From positions 1 to 44,958 of the forward strand of contig JBFWMT010000015.1 in the NCBI GenBank assembly GCA_050251415.1: a DNA stretch of 44,958 nucleotides, read 5' to 3'. Both the position numbers and the translations under genes were made by a program. The notes under the pieces were generated by a model. That model had not been told where the DNA came from and did no database searches. It saw only the letters and a list, made by a program, of their open reading frames with translations. Position 1 is the first letter of the stretch. Every line of letters begins with the position of its first letter. Source of the stretch: UBA8514 sp050251415. Its GTDB lineage: Bacteria > Bacillota > Clostridia > Lachnospirales > Anaerotignaceae. Below, piece by piece: positions 15,285 through 23,940 of this stretch.

Positions 15285-17552
15285 ATGGGTAATGGATTTA
15301 TTAATAAAATAGCACACAATGTTGTTTATAAAGGCAAGGTTATTGAAAAAATATTTTTAGCATTGGTAATAATTTGTGCCATAAGTTATCCCTTTGTTGG
15401 TGTAAATTACGATTTAAGTGAGTATTTGCCTGAATTTGCACCTACAAAGCAAGCATTGGATGTAATGGAGAGAGAGTTTGGATACCCCGGCATGGCACGA
15501 ATAATGGTGGAGGACGTTACCCTTTATGAGGCAAAAGCCATTAGGGCAGAAATTGCCGATGTGGACGGCGTTGACCTTGTTATAGGTGTAGACAGCCTTA
15601 AAGACGTAAATTTGTCGGAAAGCTTTATTGACGCAGACAGCATAGACGATTTTTACAAGGACGGCTGTGCAGTTATGACAATTGTGTTTGAAGATGGCGA
15701 CAGCGACCAGCGAACACATGATGCGTTGGATGAAATATATAAAATAGTAGGAGATAGAGGGTGCTTTGGTGGCACAGCAGTAAGCAATAAATCAAGACAG
15801 GAAACCATTAGCAAGGAAGTTACAATAGCTATGGGACTTTCACTGGTCATTATTTTTGCCATACTAACCCTTACTACAACCTCATGGTTTGAGCCGTTTT
15901 TGTTTATATTAGTTATGGGAGTTGCCATAATTATAAACATGGGCAGCAACATAATGTTTGGCACAATATCCTTTTTTACCTTCAGCACAGCGGCTATTTT
16001 GCAGTTGGCGGTATCGATGGATTATTCAATATTTTTACTACATACATTTACTGCAAACAAAAATGCGGGCATGGATATTAAAGAGGCAATGGAAAAAGCA
16101 CTGCATGAGTCATCAAGCTCTATTTTTGCCAGTGGCGCAACTACAATAGTGGGCTTTTTGGCGATTGCCTTAATGAAGTTTACCGTAGGCAAGGATGTAG
16201 GGTTTGTACTTACAAAGGGCATTATAGTAAGCCTTGCAACAGTAATGCTTTTAATGCCGTCGCTAATAGTTCGCTTTAACGACAGAATAGAAAAATATGC
16301 ACATAAGCCGTTTTTCCCTAGTTTTGACGGACTTGCAAGTGCAATGTATAAAATTAGAACCATTGTAATAATAGTGTCGGTTGTTATGGCATTGCCAACT
16401 TATGTAGGGCAGGGAATGAACAACTTCCTTTACGGCGATGATGCGTTAGGAGCAGGCCCGGGTACTACAGTTTACGAGGATACAAAAAGAATTGACGAAG
16501 TATTTGGCAAAAGCAATGTTTTGTTGGCGATAGTGCCAAATGGCTCTATTGTTAAAGAAAGAGAACTTACAGACGAGTTGGACGATTTGGAGTTTACAAG
16601 CTATGCCCTTTCGTTAGGTGGAACACTTCCAGAGGGAATACCTGAGGACTTTTTGCCAAATGAACTTGTAAAAGAGCTTCGTACAGAAAACTATGCAAGA
16701 ATTATAGTTTCTATGGAAACGGCACAGGAAAGTGACTATGCCTTTGAATGCAGCCAAAAGGTTCAGGCCATTGTAGATAAATATTATCCCGATGATGCCT
16801 ACGTAATAGGGATGACACCAACAACTATAGATATAAGAGACATTTTAACCAAAGATTACAACTATGTAAGTATACTGTCCATGATTGGGGTTGCATTGGT
16901 TGTGGCAATAACCTTTGGGTCGGCAGTTATGCCTTTACTGGTTATTATACCTATAGAGGTGGCTATTTACCTTAATATGACCATTCCGTACATTATTGGT
17001 GATACCATGCTTTACATAGGATATATAATAGTTAGCTGTTTACAGTTAGGGGCAACCATAGACTATTCTATTTTGCTAACAAACAATTATCTTGATGCAC
17101 GAAAGAAAATGGAAAAGCAAGAAGCCGCAAAGGCGGCAATAAGCAAAAGTGCATTGTCTGTACTTACGTCAGGCTCAATACTTACTGTTGTTGGCTACGG
17201 CTTGTATTTTACATCAACAATTCAGGGTATTTCTCAAATTGGGCATTTGGTAGGTCGTGGAGCACTTTTTTCCATGGTGCTTGTACTTTCCCTATTGCCT
17301 GCATTGCTTGCACTTTTTGATAAAACCATTGAAAAACAGCAGGCAAAAAGCACTGCCAGAAAAGAAAGGCATAAAGCCTTTACAGATAAACATTTTACTG
17401 CCATAAAAGCAAAAACAAATTCAGTTAATATTGCAAGAAAGCCAAAGGACAAAACGCCACTGCTTACAGGGGGTAAAAAACCATGGCTGCTTACAGGTAA
17501 AAAGCAAAAGCAGATAACAGCTAAGGGAGGAGAAAAAGATGAAACTTTATAA
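15285..17552 (+). CDS. RND superfamily exporter, MMPL type
   Basis: A 755-residue transporter made of two repeats, each with one N-terminal membrane helix, a large outer domain and five more helices (12 in all). The first repeat opens near KIFLALVIICAISYPFVGVN and the second near IVIIVSVVMALPTYVG. The helix-4 segment LQLAVSMDYSIFLL of repeat 1 and LGATIDYSILLTNNYLDARK of repeat 2 carry the paired D-Y of proton relay in MMPL proteins. Substrates are lipids or drugs in related proteins; here unknown. ATG 15285 with GGAGGA is preferred over ATG 15273. Its end overlaps the next gene by 14 bases. Regulated most likely by the divergent TetR. Confidence 0.9.
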   Translation: MGNGFINKIAHNVVYKGKVIEKIFLALVIICAISYPFVGVNYDLSEYLPEFAPTKQALDVMEREFGYPGMARIMVEDVTLYEAKAIRAEIADVDGVDLVIGVDSLKDVNLSESFIDADSIDDFYKDGCAVMTIVFEDGDSDQRTHDALDEIYKIVGDRGCFGGTAVSNKSRQETISKEVTIAMGLSLVIIFAILTLTTTSWFEPFLFILVMGVAIIINMGSNIMFGTISFFTFSTAAILQLAVSMDYSIFLLHTFTANKNAGMDIKEAMEKALHESSSSIFASGATTIVGFLAIALMKFTVGKDVGFVLTKGIIVSLATVMLLMPSLIVRFNDRIEKYAHKPFFPSFDGLASAMYKIRTIVIIVSVVMALPTYVGQGMNNFLYGDDALGAGPGTTVYEDTKRIDEVFGKSNVLLAIVPNGSIVKERELTDELDDLEFTSYALSLGGTLPEGIPEDFLPNELVKELRTENYARIIVSMETAQESDYAFECSQKVQAIVDKYYPDDAYVIGMTPTTIDIRDILTKDYNYVSILSMIGVALVVAITFGSAVMPLLVIIPIEVAIYLNMTIPYIIGDTMLYIGYIIVSCLQLGATIDYSILLTNNYLDARKKMEKQEAAKAAISKSALSVLTSGSILTVVGYGLYFTSTIQGISQIGHLVGRGALFSMVLVLSLLPALLALFDKTIEKQQAKSTARKERHKAFTDKHFTAIKAKTNSVNIARKPKDKTPLLTGGKKPWLLTGKKQKQITAKGGEKDETL

Positions 17553-19764
17553 GAAGAAAACAGCTATTTTAATGGCTTTAATAATAGCAGTATCCGCAGG
17601 AACTTCCTCGGCATATGCTGGCTTGCCTGTGGCGACAGGTGACGAGGCTATGTATGTAAATTTGGACTACTATGGTAAGGCGGAAAACGTAAGTGTGGTA
17701 AAAAGCTACAGCATGAACGGAACGAAAGAGGTTGTGGATTATGGAGATTACACCGACATCATAAACATGACCAACTATTCACAGGCAATAACGCAGGACG
17801 GTAAGGTAAGTTTCAATTTCGATGAGGATGTTGACCGCTTCTATTTTGAAGGGAAAATGAAAAATAATCAGGCTAACTTGCCTTGGAATTTTGATGTGAC
17901 CTACAAACTGAACGGTGTGCCAGTACAGGCAGATACATTACCAGGGAAAGCAGGTCTTGTGGAAATTGAAATACACGCTATTCCAAACCCTAACACGAAC
18001 CCTTATTACAAAAACAACATGATATTACAGGTGGGTACGGCTGTAAATGCCGACGAGGTACTTAGCCTTGAAGCACCAGGGGCACAGATACAGTCTTTGG
18101 GTAACAAAAAAGCGGTTGTGTTTATGGCGTTGCCACAGGAGGAACAGACCTTTATAATTCGCATAGGCAGTGATGATTTCGAGTTTGCAGGGGTTGAAAT
18201 GATGATGATACCTGTTACTCTTTCACAAATGGAGGACATAAAGGAACTTAAAGAAACGAAGGAAAAAATTGAGGACTCTGCAGACGCAATGAGTGACAGC
18301 ATGGACGTTATATTGGACACTTTAGATGGACTGCAAAGCGGATTCGCCTCAACAGTTACGGGGCTTCAAAGCCTTGATGAGGCAAGGGAAACCATAAGCA
18401 ATTCAAAAGGGAAAGTGTATGAAAGCGGAGACATTGCCGCAGAAGACCTTAAAGAGTTTTCAGCCGCAATTGAACCTCTTGTGCCACATATTGATAATTC
18501 AAAGACCATGTTAAATGAGGTGAACACAAGCCTTAACACCACTGTTTCAACATTAAAGGAATTAAAACCACAGCTTAATGACCTTAGCATAGCCTTGGAA
18601 AAAACCCAGACCGATGTTGATGGACTTAAAACTATGGTAGAGGAAATGAAGGCCAACGAAAAAGACAGAAAAGAAATGTTTACGGAAATAGTATACCAAA
18701 TGACATGTATAAGCGAAGATATGGACGACCTTTACGACAACATGGACGACTTGGGCAAGGCAACAGATGACCTGTACAAACTTTTATGGAATTTGCCTCA
18801 TATTGATAATATTCCAATCGATACAACGGATATTGATGCAAGTGCTTTAGCTGGTGCAGGAGTATCGGATGTTGCAGGGGTATATATCACCCTTTCAACC
18901 ATACAAGGAAAATTGAATGACATTGCAAGTGTTGTAAATGAAGACCTTGACGAGGTTAGCACTGCCATTGAAGAACTTAGGGGAAAAGCATACACCCTTA
19001 CAAAGCCACTTAAAGACCTTACAACTACGGGTGCAAGCGTTAGCAAAACAGGTGGCGACCTTACAGACACCATGGCAAAGCTTACAAAGCTGACTGATAA
19101 ATATATGACATCAGCAGAAGACCACGGCGATGACGTTGTTTCTCTTTTGGATAATGCAGATGAGATTTGCGGTGTCGCAGGCAATATAACGGATACTTGC
19201 CAAACCCTTATAGATAACGTAGATGAGTTAAACGGTATTTTAAATGAGCATGAGGCAGGGATGGAGGAAACAGCCCAAGAGTGCAGTGCTTTGCTTACCA
19301 CAAGTGTGAAAAGCCTTAACGATACCTACAGCTTTATTAAAACCTTTGAGGAAGTAGCAAAAACCAGCGGGAATTCGCTGGATGTTGGAACACAAAAAAC
19401 TATAAGTGGTTTGGTGCAAGCATTAGAGGAGTCTATGACGGGTCTGGCACAAGCACCTGTATTAAAGAACTCTAAGGATACCGTTAAAAACTTAATAGAC
19501 GATGAATGGGACAAATATAGCGAGGACGAAAATGGTTTGCTAAACATTGATACAAGTGAAAGCCCAGTGTCTTTTACATCATCGAAGAATATAGCACCAA
19601 AAAGCGTGCAGGTTATTGTTAGAACACAGGAAATTACTAAGGACTCGGTGGAGGATGATGTTGACCTTGAGGCAATGAATGCAAAGGACAATGGAACCCT
19701 TTTGGGAAGAATTGCAGGCATATTTAAAAAGATTTGGAGTGGTATTACAGGCATTTTCAGTTAA
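17539..19764 (+). CDS. Secreted coiled-coil protein, partner of the MMPL exporter
   Basis: 741 residues with a Sec signal peptide (ALIIAVSAGTSSAYAG). Residues 30-230 look like a beta-rich domain. Residues about 230-650 are almost continuous heptad helix, e.g. LKETKEKIEDSADAMSDSMD and LKELKPQLNDLSIALEKTQT, like YhgE/Pip-type outer coiled coils. The C-terminus ends in a short amphipathic stretch, IAGIFKKIWSGITGIFS, that could touch the membrane. GGGAGG precedes ATG 17539, inside the MMPL gene, so the two are coupled. I infer that it works as an outer-face adaptor for the exporter; no catalytic motif is visible. Confidence 0.8.
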   Translation: MKLYKKKTAILMALIIAVSAGTSSAYAGLPVATGDEAMYVNLDYYGKAENVSVVKSYSMNGTKEVVDYGDYTDIINMTNYSQAITQDGKVSFNFDEDVDRFYFEGKMKNNQANLPWNFDVTYKLNGVPVQADTLPGKAGLVEIEIHAIPNPNTNPYYKNNMILQVGTAVNADEVLSLEAPGAQIQSLGNKKAVVFMALPQEEQTFIIRIGSDDFEFAGVEMMMIPVTLSQMEDIKELKETKEKIEDSADAMSDSMDVILDTLDGLQSGFASTVTGLQSLDEARETISNSKGKVYESGDIAAEDLKEFSAAIEPLVPHIDNSKTMLNEVNTSLNTTVSTLKELKPQLNDLSIALEKTQTDVDGLKTMVEEMKANEKDRKEMFTEIVYQMTCISEDMDDLYDNMDDLGKATDDLYKLLWNLPHIDNIPIDTTDIDASALAGAGVSDVAGVYITLSTIQGKLNDIASVVNEDLDEVSTAIEELRGKAYTLTKPLKDLTTTGASVSKTGGDLTDTMAKLTKLTDKYMTSAEDHGDDVVSLLDNADEICGVAGNITDTCQTLIDNVDELNGILNEHEAGMEETAQECSALLTTSVKSLNDTYSFIKTFEEVAKTSGNSLDVGTQKTISGLVQALEESMTGLAQAPVLKNSKDTVKNLIDDEWDKYSEDENGLLNIDTSESPVSFTSSKNIAPKSVQVIVRTQEITKDSVEDDVDLEAMNAKDNGTLLGRIAGIFKKIWSGITGIFS

Positions 19765-19777
19765 AGAAAAGCTAGTA

Positions 19778-19887
19778 CAATGTGGTAATGGCAAAGACGT
19801 GCTATCTGTCCGTAGGACAGCGTTGCTTCGCAAAGTGCTGACCATGCCATTGTGGGTGTTTAAGGGCAAAGCCCTCAGGGGTTTGAC
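19778..19887 (+). repeat. Right-half copy of dispersed hairpin repeat (family R1)
   Basis: ACAATGTGGTAATGGCAAAG through GGGCAAAGCCCTCAGGGGTTT matches 39290-39397 with scattered changes: CTGTCCGTAGGACAG, TTGCTTCGCAAAGTGCTGAC and AGGGCAAAGCCCT hairpins are shared. It begins 14 bases after the coiled-coil gene stop, in the same orientation. The left half seen at 4605-4696 is missing. Confidence 0.85.
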
Positions 19888-19901
19888 TGTGTATTCAATA
19901 T

Positions 19902-19946
19902 GAGAGGTTCTAAGGACGAAAAGGTTCTTAAAACCTCTCTTTTTTT
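19902..19946 (+). terminator. Terminator of the MMPL operon
   Basis: GAGAGGTT (19902-19909) pairs with AACCTCTC (19932-19939) across a 22-base loop that can pair further (CTAAG with CTTA), and a seven-T run follows. It lies just past the repeat copy. Confidence 0.82.
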
Positions 19947-19986
19947 GCTGTAATTTAGGGTCTATATGGCAAAATCCCTGTCTTTA

Positions 19987-20015
19987 TTGTAGATTTTAAG
20001 ATTAAATGGTATACT
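19987..20015 (+). promoter_or_regulatory. Promoter of the CapA-like gene
   Basis: TTGTAG (19987-19992), 17 bases, TATACT (20010-20015). The start codon is 29 bases downstream, with AAAGGAGAG between. Confidence 0.65.
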
Positions 20016-20043
20016 TAAGTTGAAACAAAAAGGAGAGATATAA

Positions 20044-21285
20044 ATGAAAAAGTACCTTATGCATATAATGTTTATTTTGGCAGCGATATCTGCCGTTGCC
20101 TTTAGTGGGTGCGGGAAAAAGGAGGTTGCTGTTAGCGCAATTCCACAGACTGTTGAAGAGGCGGTTGTTCAGGAGAAGGAAGAGGAATTACCTCCTGTTA
20201 AAGAGGATGTTATAAAAACTGCAAAGCTTACTGTTACGGGAGATATAATGGTGCATAGCTGGCAGTATAACGAGGCTTATGACCCTGAAACAGGTGCTTA
20301 CGATTTTTCCCATAATTTTAGTGAGATTAAGAAATTTTTTACAGAGAGTGACTTAGTTATTGGCAATTTGGAAACGGTTTTTGCAGGCGAGGACAGGGAT
20401 ATTAGCGACTATCCCAATTTTAACACCCCAGACTCCTTTGGTGATGCCCTTAAAGAGGCAGGCTTTAATTTGCTTACCACGGCAAACAATCACTGTATGG
20501 ATAAAGGCACTGACGGACTTAACCGAACCATAGAGGTTTTAGATGGCCTTGGCATAGACCACTTTGGAACCTATTTAAGTGAAGAACAGCGAGATACCAT
20601 ACTTGTGAAGGATGTAAATGGCATTAAAATTGCCTTTCTTTCTTACACCTACGGCACAAATGGGATTCCTGTGTCATCAAATTATAGTGTTAACCTGATA
20701 GATGGAGGAAAAATGGAGGCAGACATTAGCCGCGCAAGGGATATGGCAGACCTTGTGGTTGTTATGCCCCACATGGGAAATGAGTATGAAGAAACCGTTA
20801 ACGACAAGTTTAAAGCTTTGGCAGACAAAATGTTTACCGCAGGGGCAGACATAATTTTGGCAAGCCATCCCCATGTGCTTCAGCCTATGGAATACCAAAC
20901 AATAACCGATGCTGACGGCACAAAAAGAGAGGGCTTTGTAATATATTCGCTAGGCAACTGCATATCCTCACAGACTACACCGCCACGAAACGCAGGGGTG
21001 ATACTAAACCTTGAAATTCAACAGCTTAACGATGAACAACCTGAAATAGAGCAGGTAAGTGTGATACCTATTTGGACTCAGTTTAGAAATGTTAACGAGG
21101 AAAATCATTTTATAGTTAGAAGTGTGTATGATATGCTTAGCCTTAGTGATGAGGAGCTTAGGGCCACAGTTAGGGCAAAAGATATAACACGCCTTAAGGA
21201 AATACAGGTGCAGTCCACCAAAGCCCTTTTAGGTTACGAAGTGCCTATAGAAAATATGGAAAGCGAATATATATTCAAACGCTAA
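20044..21285 (+). CDS. CapA family lipoprotein (PGA_cap metallophosphatase fold)
   Basis: 413 residues. A lipoprotein signal ends in FSGC (Cys about 22), then an acidic linker, then a PGA_cap domain (PF09587). Metal-site motifs of this calcineurin-like fold are visible: TGDIMVH near residue 63, SDLVIGNLETVF, TTANNHCMDKG, and ILASHPHVLQPMEY. Relatives include CapA/PgsA of poly-gamma-glutamate systems, but no capB or capC is present nearby, so this is a stand-alone copy as is common in Clostridia, and its substrate is unknown. It would act outside the membrane. It has its own promoter. Confidence 0.9.
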   Translation: MKKYLMHIMFILAAISAVAFSGCGKKEVAVSAIPQTVEEAVVQEKEEELPPVKEDVIKTAKLTVTGDIMVHSWQYNEAYDPETGAYDFSHNFSEIKKFFTESDLVIGNLETVFAGEDRDISDYPNFNTPDSFGDALKEAGFNLLTTANNHCMDKGTDGLNRTIEVLDGLGIDHFGTYLSEEQRDTILVKDVNGIKIAFLSYTYGTNGIPVSSNYSVNLIDGGKMEADISRARDMADLVVVMPHMGNEYEETVNDKFKALADKMFTAGADIILASHPHVLQPMEYQTITDADGTKREGFVIYSLGNCISSQTTPPRNAGVILNLEIQQLNDEQPEIEQVSVIPIWTQFRNVNEENHFIVRSVYDMLSLSDEELRATVRAKDITRLKEIQVQSTKALLGYEVPIENMESEYIFKR

Positions 21286-21319
21286 CATAAAATATTAAAT
21301 AATAATTATTATTGACTAC

Positions 21320-21348
21320 TGGACTTTTTTAAAAGACTATGGTATAAT
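21320..21348 (+). promoter_or_regulatory. Promoter of desulfoferrodoxin gene
   Basis: TGGACT (21320-21325), 17 bases, and the extended -10 TGG-TATAAT (TATAAT at 21343-21348), 50 bases before the ATG. Confidence 0.65.
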
Positions 21349-21398
21349 AAAAAAGTAAACGCAAATAATATTTTTTTACTTAAGAAGGAGTGAACAAT

Positions 21399-21779
21399 AT
21401 GAGCGAAACTAAGTTTTTTGTCTGTAAGCATTGTGGAAATTTAATTGGAATGATTGAGAATTCAGGTGTACCAATTGTGTGCTGTGGTGAAAAAATGACC
21501 GAGCTTGTTGCAAATACTGTAGATGCCAGCCTTGAAAAACATACACCAGTTGTTAGTGTAAATGGTGATAAGGTTGAGGTTGTAGTTGGTAGTGTTGAAC
21601 ATCCTATGCTTGAAGAGCATTTTATTAAATGGATATATCTTGAAACAAAGAAGGGGGGACAGAGAAAATCCCTTAAACCAGGTGAAGCACCTAAGGCAGC
21701 ATTTGTTGTTACAGATGATGAACCTGTAGCAGTATATGCATACTGCAATTTGCACGGATTATGGAAAACTGTAATTTAA
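21399..21779 (+). CDS. dfx: Desulfoferrodoxin (superoxide reductase)
   Basis: 126 residues. The N-terminal desulforedoxin domain binds an Fe(Cys)4 centre: Cys9, Cys12, Cys28 and Cys29 in FVCKHCGN and VCCGEKM. The C-terminal superoxide reductase domain has the Fe(His)4Cys ligands: H in EKHTPVV, two in VEHPMLEEHFIKW, and Cys and His in CNLHGLW. It reduces superoxide to peroxide in anaerobes without making oxygen, so it complements the peroxiredoxin at 7691. The frame extends back to a GTG at 21390 inside the ribosome site; ATG 21399 after GAAGGAG is the start. Confidence 0.96.
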   Translation: MSETKFFVCKHCGNLIGMIENSGVPIVCCGEKMTELVANTVDASLEKHTPVVSVNGDKVEVVVGSVEHPMLEEHFIKWIYLETKKGGQRKSLKPGEAPKAAFVVTDDEPVAVYAYCNLHGLWKTVI

Positions 21780-21783
21780 CTAA

Positions 21784-21825
21784 GAAAACGCAAATTGATT
21801 TATGATTAAATTAAATCAGCGTTTC
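21784..21825. repeat. Palindromic repeat arm pair (family R2)
   Basis: GAAAACGC...TGATTTA (21784-21802) faces TTAAATCAGCGTTTC (21811-21825). The right arm is nearly identical to TTAAATCAGTGTTTCCC at 41135-41150, and to the reverse complement of the arm after livK. It lies between the dfx stop and its terminator. Confidence 0.55.
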
Positions 21826-21834
21826 AATAATAAG

Positions 21835-21869
21835 AAAAAATCGTGAGGCAATAGCCTCACGATTTTTTT
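21835..21869. terminator. Bidirectional terminator between dfx and the MATE gene
   Basis: TCGTGAGG (21841-21848) pairs with CCTCACGA (21855-21862), with A6 before and T7 after, so it serves both convergent genes. Its T-run overlaps the MATE stop codon. Confidence 0.93.
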
Positions 21870-23208
21870 ATGCCAAAGATTTTGCCTGTTTAGGATGTGT
21901 AACTTTGTAGTACAGAAATATTGAAAGCAGTGTGGAACATATATCCGCCGCAGGCTGTGCGAAAACCAATCCGTTAAGCCCGATTAATGCATTTGATACA
22001 ATAAGAACAGGTATAAATATAATCCCCTGACGTGAAAAAGATAAAATCATGGACGGTATAGCTTTGCCCATTGCCTGAAATACGTTAACCATAAGAAACA
22101 AACACCCAATAAATGGTACGGAGATAATGTTTACACGAAGGAAATACGTTCCCATGGAAATAACTTCGGCGTCATTTAAAAAAGCACCTATAATATATGG
22201 GCTTGCAGAAAATATAAGGATTGTAAATGCTACGCCTATTGCTGTGCCTGCAATGCCTGTTGTGCGGATAACACTATTCATGCGGGAATGGTCACCTGAG
22301 GCATAATTATACCCAACCAAGGGCTGAACTCCTTGTGCAAGCCCTATTAAAAGCATAGCAGGCAGCATGGTTACCTTTGACACAATACCCAAGGCGGCAA
22401 CAACATTATCGCCATAGCCTGCGGCAAAGTTGTTTAATACAATGTTGGCAAAACTCAACAGCAAGGTGTTAATTGATGCTGGCAGACCAATTGAAAGTAT
22501 GTTTTTGAAAATTTCACCGCTTAAATGAAAATCTTTTGGCAGTACAGAAAGGTTCTTACTTTTTTTAAGCATATAAACAATATAATATAACACGGATATA
22601 ATGTTGGCAATTATGGTTGCATATGCGGCGCCTGCAACGCCCATTTTTAAATATAAAATAAGTATAGGGTCTAATATTATGTTTATAACCGTGCCAAGCA
22701 TCATGCCCATCATTGCATTTTTTGCTGCACCCTCTGCCCTTATGGTTTGCCCAAGAGAAAAGCTGAGTATAACAAATGGTGCGCCGCCTATAATTACAAC
22801 AAGGTAGCTTTTTGCAAAATCAAAGGTCATTTGGCTTGCACCAATAGCACTAAGGATTGGGTTTATTGCCAAAAGCCCAATTACCATGCAAAAAATGCCT
22901 ACTATAATAGCCGAGTAAAAAGCAACTGAGCTTGTCTGCCTGCATTGTTGTATTCGTTTTTGACCAAGGAGACGTGATATGTATGAACCGCCACCAATAC
23001 CAAAAATACTACCAAATGACATAAGGCACATAAAAACTGGCATTGCAATGGTAACTGCCGCTACTTGGTTTGCATCCTTAAGCTGACCAACAAAAAAAGT
23101 GTCGGCTAGGTTGTAGATAATTGTAACAAGCATACCAAGCATTGTTGGTAGTGCAAGTTTTATAATTGCCTTTGGAATAGGCAGTTTTTCAAAAATTTCG
23201 TTCTCCAT
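21868..23208 (-). CDS. MATE family multidrug efflux transporter
   Basis: 446 residues and twelve membrane segments, the standard MATE size. It begins with LPIPKAIIKLALPTMLGMLV and contains the typical YNLADTFFVGQL of helix 2 and the repeat-2 equivalent FANIVLNNFAAGYGDN. It exchanges sodium or protons for cationic drugs. GGAGGAAC precedes the ATG. It starts 11 bases after the MarR gene, so the two are one operon and the transporter should be induced when MarR leaves its operator. Confidence 0.95.
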   Translation of the reverse strand: MENEIFEKLPIPKAIIKLALPTMLGMLVTIIYNLADTFFVGQLKDANQVAAVTIAMPVFMCLMSFGSIFGIGGGSYISRLLGQKRIQQCRQTSSVAFYSAIIVGIFCMVIGLLAINPILSAIGASQMTFDFAKSYLVVIIGGAPFVILSFSLGQTIRAEGAAKNAMMGMMLGTVINIILDPILILYLKMGVAGAAYATIIANIISVLYYIVYMLKKSKNLSVLPKDFHLSGEIFKNILSIGLPASINTLLLSFANIVLNNFAAGYGDNVVAALGIVSKVTMLPAMLLIGLAQGVQPLVGYNYASGDHSRMNSVIRTTGIAGTAIGVAFTILIFSASPYIIGAFLNDAEVISMGTYFLRVNIISVPFIGCLFLMVNVFQAMGKAIPSMILSFSRQGIIFIPVLIVSNALIGLNGLVFAQPAADICSTLLSIFLYYKVTHPKQAKSLA

Positions 23209-23219
23209 TAAAGTTCCTC

Positions 23220-23672
23220 CTAAGATGTTACCTTTTCTAAATTTTTAAGCCCACGGTGCAAAAGATTTGCAAACAGTACCTTTTCTTCAGCACTCATCCC
23301 TTCCACTAGCCTATTTTCTATGGTGCTAAGTGCCTGTTTAATTTCAGCTATATTTTTTTTGGCAGCAGGTGTAATAATAAGCTTTTTAATACGCTTATCT
23401 TCAGCACACCCTTGCCTTAGTATAAGCCCTTTTTTTTCCAGATTAGATAGAAGGCTTGTAATAGACGAACGTCTAATTTGAAAGATTTCCTCCAACTCAT
23501 TCTGAAAAACATCTCTAACCTTGGATTTATCGTTGATGTAGCATAAAATTCTTCCCTGTTGATGGGTTACATTTTGATGCTCTAAAGCAGTGTCCATCAT
23601 TAAGTGCATAAGGTGGGTTATTCTGTTCATATATGCACCATACAAAATGTTGTGATTGCTGTCAGTAATCAT
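23220..23672 (-). CDS. MarR family transcriptional regulator
   Basis: About 150 residues with the MarR winged helix: QGRILCYINDKSKVRDVF, recognition region FQIRRSSITSLLSNLEKKGL, and wing RQGCAEDKRIKKLIITPAA. Flanking helices form the dimer interface. The frame extends to a GTG at 23678, but GGAGGG overlaps it; ATG 23672 has five-base spacing and is chosen. A perfect inverted repeat overlies its own transcription start, so it is probably autorepressed and controls the MATE transporter downstream. Confidence 0.93.
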   Translation of the reverse strand: MITDSNHNILYGAYMNRITHLMHLMMDTALEHQNVTHQQGRILCYINDKSKVRDVFQNELEEIFQIRRSSITSLLSNLEKKGLILRQGCAEDKRIKKLIITPAAKKNIAEIKQALSTIENRLVEGMSAEEKVLFANLLHRGLKNLEKVTS

Positions 23673-23683
23673 ACGCACCCTCC

Positions 23684-23703
23684 TTTGTTAGAGTTCTAAC
23701 AAA
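23684..23703 (-). promoter_or_regulatory. MarR operator palindrome
   Basis: TTTGTTAGA-GT-TCTAACAAA is a perfect 9+9 inverted repeat with a 2-base spacer. It begins 12 bases upstream of the MarR start codon and covers the predicted transcription start and the edge of the ribosome site, an ideal repressor position. Confidence 0.85.
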
Positions 23704-23708
23704 TATAA

Positions 23709-23737
23709 AGTATAGTATTAAAAATTAAAATTGTCAA
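23709..23737 (-). promoter_or_regulatory. Promoter of the marR-MATE operon
   Basis: On the minus strand, TTGACA (23732-23737), exactly 17 bases, TATACT (23709-23714). The operator follows directly. Confidence 0.85.
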
Positions 23738-23836
23738 GAAAAAAGTAGCAGCACAACCACAAACTTAGGGGTATACGGTTTTGAAAATTGTGGAATGAGA
23801 GCATAACTAGGGAAATACTCATTTGTTCAAATATTA

Positions 23837-23872
23837 AAAACGCCCCGACCTATTGGCCGAGGCGTTTTGTGT
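23837..23872 (-). terminator. Terminator of the copper-amine-oxidase-N gene
   Basis: AAAACGCC (23837-23844) pairs with GGCGTTTT (23861-23868), and inner CG and CC/GG pairs extend the stem around TATT. On the minus strand a T-run follows at 23840-23836. The remaining 23738-23836 and 23873-23940 contain no gene I can support. Confidence 0.75.
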
Positions 23873-23940
23873 GTTCATATGAAACCATTTGGTTTTTTAC
23901 ACAAGTGTTAATCTCAATTTACTGGTATGCCATAAATACA

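Noticed and set aside
20044..21285. Poly-gamma-glutamate capsule locus
   Set aside because: Only a CapA-like gene is present; capB and capC are absent from the neighbourhood, so a capsule system is not supported.
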